From JBAYDV01 sp041668045 (GTDB taxonomy: Bacteria > Bacteroidota > Bacteroidia > Bacteroidales > UBA932): a stretch of 6,520 nucleotides of DNA. Below the pieces are notes generated by a model that saw only the letters and a program-made list of their open reading frames with translations, had not been told where the DNA came from and ran no database searches. Each line of letters starts with the position of its first letter. Position 1 is the stretch's first letter. Positions 5,835 to 6,520 of this stretch are shown here, piece by piece. Where the stretch lies: the NCBI GenBank assembly GCA_041668045.1, contig JBAYDV010000099.1:1-6520 (forward strand), in the 5' to 3' direction. The position numbers and the translations under genes were made by a program.

Positions 5835-6520
5835 ATGGAAAAAGAAAATTATGTCCCATATAAAGGGGGCAATGTAACAACTGATAGTCGTAAAATATCT
5901 GAAGGGCAAATCTTTTTCGCTCTTAAAGGTGAAAATTTTGATGGAAGCCAATTTGCAGTCTCAGCCATAAAGCAAGGAGCATCCTGCGCAGTAGTTAATA
6001 AAGATTCAGATCTGGGGCAATGTATATTATCAGGTCAGTTTGATGAGCTCGTGGAAGATGAATCATCTAAAATAATATTAGTAGATGATACTTTACAAGC
6101 TCTTAGGTTATATGCCACAGAGCATAGAAATAACTTCGATATTCCTATTATAGCTTTAACAGGAACCAATGGAAAGACTACGACTAAAGAATTAATCAGA
6201 GCTGTTCTATCCACTAAATATAATGTAGCAGCTACAGAAGGTAATCTTAATAATAATATAGGAGTACCCCTGACACTTTTTTCAATAAATGAAAAAACTG
6301 AAATAGCAGTAATCGAGATGGGGGCAAGTCATCCGGGAGACATAAAAGTCAATGTTAACCTGGTTCGCCCAACTCACGGATTAATCACCAACGTAGGTAT
6401 AGCTCATATTCAAGGATTCAAATCATTTGATGGTGTTAAGAAAACAAAAGGAGAATTATATGATTATCTAGATACAAATGAAGGAATATCCTTCATAAAT
6501 GCAGATAATGAAGACCTTAT
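5835..6520 (+). CDS. murF: UDP-N-acetylmuramoyl-tripeptide--D-alanyl-D-alanine ligase, 5' part (cut by window edge)
   Basis: This cytoplasmic ATP-dependent ligase adds D-Ala-D-Ala to UDP-MurNAc-tripeptide, the last soluble step of peptidoglycan precursor synthesis. Only 228 codons are in the window; the family is usually about 430-460 residues. The N-terminal substrate-binding domain shows TTDSR (15-19) and FFALKGENFDG (27-37). The central ATPase domain has the P-loop GTNGKTTTK (110-118, Lys114), the MurF-type GNLNNNIGVPLTL (136-148), EMGA with Glu161 as metal ligand, and NVGIAHIQGF (186-195). The GN-NN-IG-P signature supports MurF over MurC, MurD or MurE. The start lies 3 bases after the dut stop; that stop is in frame upstream, so no longer N-terminus is possible. 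About 12 extra residues seem to lie near 60-79 compared with remembered relatives. It is the last visible gene of the operon. Confidence 0.94.
   Translation, partial: MEKENYVPYKGGNVTTDSRKISEGQIFFALKGENFDGSQFAVSAIKQGASCAVVNKDSDLGQCILSGQFDELVEDESSKIILVDDTLQALRLYATEHRNNFDIPIIALTGTNGKTTTKELIRAVLSTKYNVAATEGNLNNNIGVPLTLFSINEKTEIAVIEMGASHPGDIKVNVNLVRPTHGLITNVGIAHIQGFKSFDGVKKTKGELYDYLDTNEGISFINADNEDL

Noticed and set aside
1..6520. CRISPR array, tRNA, rRNA, insertion sequence or defence system
   Set aside because: No spaced direct repeats, tRNA-like cloverleaf sequence, transposase or defence-type gene could be found; nearly every base is accounted for by recognised genes.

Overview
The window looks like a piece of an AT-rich Bacteroidetes chromosome. 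The evidence is the set of TAnnTTTG -7 promoter boxes in both intergenic gaps, the absence of Shine-Dalgarno sequences in front of the genes, an S16 ribosomal protein with a long Ala/Glu/Lys-rich tail, and an outer-membrane patatin/barrel protein. These features do not fix the genus. The DNA is almost fully coding. The only non-coding stretches are 592-708 and 1405-1466, plus 2-4 base gaps inside the right-hand operon, so there is no gene-free stretch over 300 bases.

Left side, minus strand: a cyclophilin-type peptidyl-prolyl isomerase with a lipoprotein signal (709-1404) is followed downstream by rpsP (1-591, running off the left edge). rpsP has its own good promoter in the 117-base gap, so it need not depend on the isomerase promoter.

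Right side, plus strand: four genes are packed head to tail. They are a patatin-like phospholipase fused to an outer-membrane barrel (1467-3878), a Wzx-type polysaccharide flippase (3883-5394), dUTPase dut (5397-5831) and murF (5835 onward, cut by the right edge). The gaps are 4, 2 and 3 bases, and all three junctions have the form TAA-(A)-ATT-ATG. This suggests one transcript with coupled translation. Three of the four products act on or in the cell envelope (outer-membrane lipase, inner-membrane lipid-linked glycan flippase, peptidoglycan precursor ligase); dut is the nucleotide-housekeeping member.

The two gene groups diverge from a 62-base region in which each strand carries a -7 box, placed so that the two polymerase footprints overlap. 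The box for the patatin gene ends only 4 bases before its ATG, and an in-frame TGA lies two codons upstream, so the patatin mRNA is predicted to be leaderless or nearly so. No RNA gene, mobile element, CRISPR array or defence system was found. The most interesting items are the barrel-fused patatin, the shared divergent promoter with a leaderless start, and the unassigned flippase sitting between envelope genes.
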